The notes under the pieces are model-generated. The model was not told the origin of the DNA. It ran no database searches and saw only the letters and a program-made list of their open reading frames with translations. Shown piece by piece: positions 62,609 through 64,000 of a stretch of 64,000 nt of DNA (the first letter of the stretch is position 1; each line of letters starts with the position of its first letter). Both the position numbers and the translations under genes were made by a program. Location: assembly GCA_007859995.1 (NCBI GenBank), contig SMSL01000004.1, positions 124,001-188,000 on the forward strand. Direction: 5' to 3'. The stretch comes from Candidatus Brocadiaceae bacterium S225. Lineage in GTDB: Bacteria > Planctomycetota > Brocadiia > Brocadiales > Scalinduaceae.

Positions 62609-63457
62609 ATGATTATAATTACGATGATGTCAATAGAAACGGAAAACAATAATAATAAGCCAAGGGCCGTAATACTTCGCACGGCTGGAACTAATTGCGC
62701 TTACGAAACGCAGTATGCACTTGAAAAAGCAGGTGCTGATGTGGATCTAATGCATGTTAATCAATTGGTCAGGGGAAAAGGCTTATTGAAACCTTATCAT
62801 ATCTTTGTTTTACCTGGCGGGTTTACCTATGGGGATGACATTGCCGCAGGAAAGGTTCTGGCAAATCAGCTCAGGCAGCACATACTGGATGAACTTATGC
62901 GGTTTATTGACGATGGTAAACTGATAATTGGTATTTGTAATGGTTTTCAGGTTTTAATGAAAATGGGACTATTGCCGGATGTGAAGGGGACTCAGACATC
63001 TTTGCCCGGTGGTAAGCAGCGATTCACTTTGACTTATAATGACTCAAATAAATTTGAAGATAGATGGGTTTATTTGAAGTCAGCTTCAAATAAGTCTATT
63101 ATTGTTGATAATGACAGCGTCATGTATGTTCCAATCGCCCATGCTGAGGGGAAATTTGTTGCAGAGAACCGGGAAGATATAGAGAAACTTGATAAATCCG
63201 GGCAAATAGTATTTAAATATGTTGATAAAGATGGTAACATGGCTGCTTATCCGTGGAATCCAAACGGTTCTTCGGGGAATATTGCGGGGGTATGCGATTC
63301 GACGGGCAGGGTTCTCGGCATGATGCCGCATCCTGAGCGTCATATTGACCCGACTCAGCATCCCAGGTGGACCAGGGAAGGATTAAAAGCGGAAGGCGAT
63401 GGGATTGCCATATTTAGAAATGCCGTAAATTATATCAGCAGGACATTTAGTTCATGA
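62609..63457 (+). CDS. purQ: Phosphoribosylformylglycinamidine synthase, glutaminase subunit
   Basis: A 282-residue class I amidotransferase: RAVILRTAGTNCAYETQYAL, PGGFTYGDDIAAGKVLANQL, the nucleophile in IGICNGFQVLMKMG and the His-Glu pair in MPHPERH. It feeds ammonia to PurL in purine synthesis; PurL is not in the window. The start is uncertain: AGGAG abuts the first ATG, while ATGs six and seven codons in are 15-18 bp away. It precedes nuoE by 16 bp. Confidence 0.93.
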   Translation: MIIITMMSIETENNNNKPRAVILRTAGTNCAYETQYALEKAGADVDLMHVNQLVRGKGLLKPYHIFVLPGGFTYGDDIAAGKVLANQLRQHILDELMRFIDDGKLIIGICNGFQVLMKMGLLPDVKGTQTSLPGGKQRFTLTYNDSNKFEDRWVYLKSASNKSIIVDNDSVMYVPIAHAEGKFVAENREDIEKLDKSGQIVFKYVDKDGNMAAYPWNPNGSSGNIAGVCDSTGRVLGMMPHPERHIDPTQHPRWTREGLKAEGDGIAIFRNAVNYISRTFSS

Positions 63458-63473
63458 TATTGAAGGAGAAGAT

Positions 63474-63947
63474 GTGAAAGATAAAGCCATAGAGTTAGCG
63501 CCTGTGGACAAGATTGTTGCGGGATATAGCCATGACTATGATTCTAATTTGATAGCAATCTTGCAAGAATCGCAGGACGAATATGGATACTTACCCAAAT
63601 CTGTATTGAAGGAGATTTCAAGGTTAACGGATGTACCACTGACAAGAATCTTTGGAGTTGTCACGTTTTATTCACAATTTACTCTTATACCGCGTGGTAA
63701 GCATTCGATAAAGATTTGCAACGGTACTGCCTGTCATGTAAGGGGTGTGGATGAAGTCAAAGATAGAGTAAAGGAATATTTAAACGTGACCGAAGGACAG
63801 ACTACCGCAGATTATCAATTTACTTTAGAAACAGTTGCCTGCATTGGAACATGCTTCCTTGCACCGGTAATGATGGTAGATGACAGGTATTTTGGTAAGT
63901 TGACGACAGATACAGTGGCGGATATTGTAAAAGAGTATTCAAACTAA
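63474..63947 (+). CDS. nuoE: NADH-quinone oxidoreductase subunit E-like protein
   Basis: A 157-residue thioredoxin-fold [2Fe-2S] protein: CNGTACHVRG and CIGTCFLAPVMMVD provide the four cysteines. The helix-rich N-terminus (IAILQESQDEYGYLP) is typical. It starts with GTG after GGAGAAG. NuoE and HndA share this fold; the next frame looks like NuoF, so complex I or a related hydrogenase diaphorase is likely. Confidence 0.9.
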   Translation: MKDKAIELAPVDKIVAGYSHDYDSNLIAILQESQDEYGYLPKSVLKEISRLTDVPLTRIFGVVTFYSQFTLIPRGKHSIKICNGTACHVRGVDEVKDRVKEYLNVTEGQTTADYQFTLETVACIGTCFLAPVMMVDDRYFGKLTTDTVADIVKEYSN

Positions 63948-63963
63948 TACTTAGGGATAGAAA

Positions 63964-64000
63964 ATGCTAAAAAGATTAAAATCGCATGATGACCTTATTG
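63964..64000 (+). CDS. Start of a probable NuoF-like gene (partial)
   Basis: An ATG after TAGGGATAG opens 12 codons (MLKRLKSHDDLI) to the window edge, 16 bp after nuoE. The position is that of nuoF; the visible part is too short to confirm. Confidence 0.5.
   Translation, partial: MLKRLKSHDDLI

Noticed and set aside
1-64000. CRISPR array
   Set aside because: No set of regularly spaced direct repeats with unique spacers was found; the only regular tandem repeats are coding TPR units.

Overview
The window looks like a chromosomal segment of an AT-rich planctomycete of the anammox group (Brocadiales, possibly a Scalindua-like genus). This placement is an inference. It rests on a six-gene fatty-acid-type operon of the kind linked to ladderane lipids (ACP, FabZ, two ketosynthases, a CrtI-like desaturase, a B12-type radical SAM protein), an ammonium transporter fused to a histidine kinase, a hydroxylamine-reductase-like protein, and many large multi-domain sensors. 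No rRNA gene or named marker fixes the species.

Layout. 1-15.4 kb, all on the minus strand, is a signalling block. It holds an Amt-kinase sensor flanked by two paralogous response regulators, a DUF3365 haem-c sensor, a membrane protein with a C-terminal PilZ domain, a receiver-kinase-Hcp operon, a sigma-54 activator and a TPR protein. 15.4-17.8 kb holds a universal stress protein, dispersed hairpin repeats and gene remnants. 17.8-27.3 kb is a type I restriction-modification island (hsdM, hsdS, RAYT transposase, rhuM, hsdR, YgjP-like peptidase) with a family of strong hairpins sitting in frame inside three of its genes. 27.5-31.6 kb holds an M20 amidohydrolase and a cNMP-PqqD-HprK-nucleotidyltransferase operon. 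31.9-39.5 kb, plus strand, holds an omega-like subunit, a GldA/GldF/GldG-type ABC system, a DUF4340 protein, a MoxR ATPase and a lipoprotein-like protein. 40.5-46.9 kb, minus strand, is the putative ladderane operon, closed by a clear intrinsic terminator. 47.4-64 kb is mostly housekeeping: parA, an alcohol dehydrogenase, M20 peptidase, HU/IHF, rpmH, cinA, a diguanylate cyclase, cobT, sppA, ubiX, uppP, a bifunctional nuclease, three tRNAs, purQ and nuoE.

How parts fit. One of the two ketosynthases has lost all three catalytic residues at the canonical positions, so the pair resembles a KS-alpha/chain-length-factor heterodimer. The Hcp-like protein appears to lack exactly the central domain that supplies three hybrid-cluster ligands. 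Diguanylate cyclase and PilZ proteins imply c-di-GMP signalling. Promoters that could be read share TTGAC(A/T/G), a 16-17 bp spacer and a TA-rich -10, several of them TAGAAT-like.

All family calls are from reading motifs; no database search was run.
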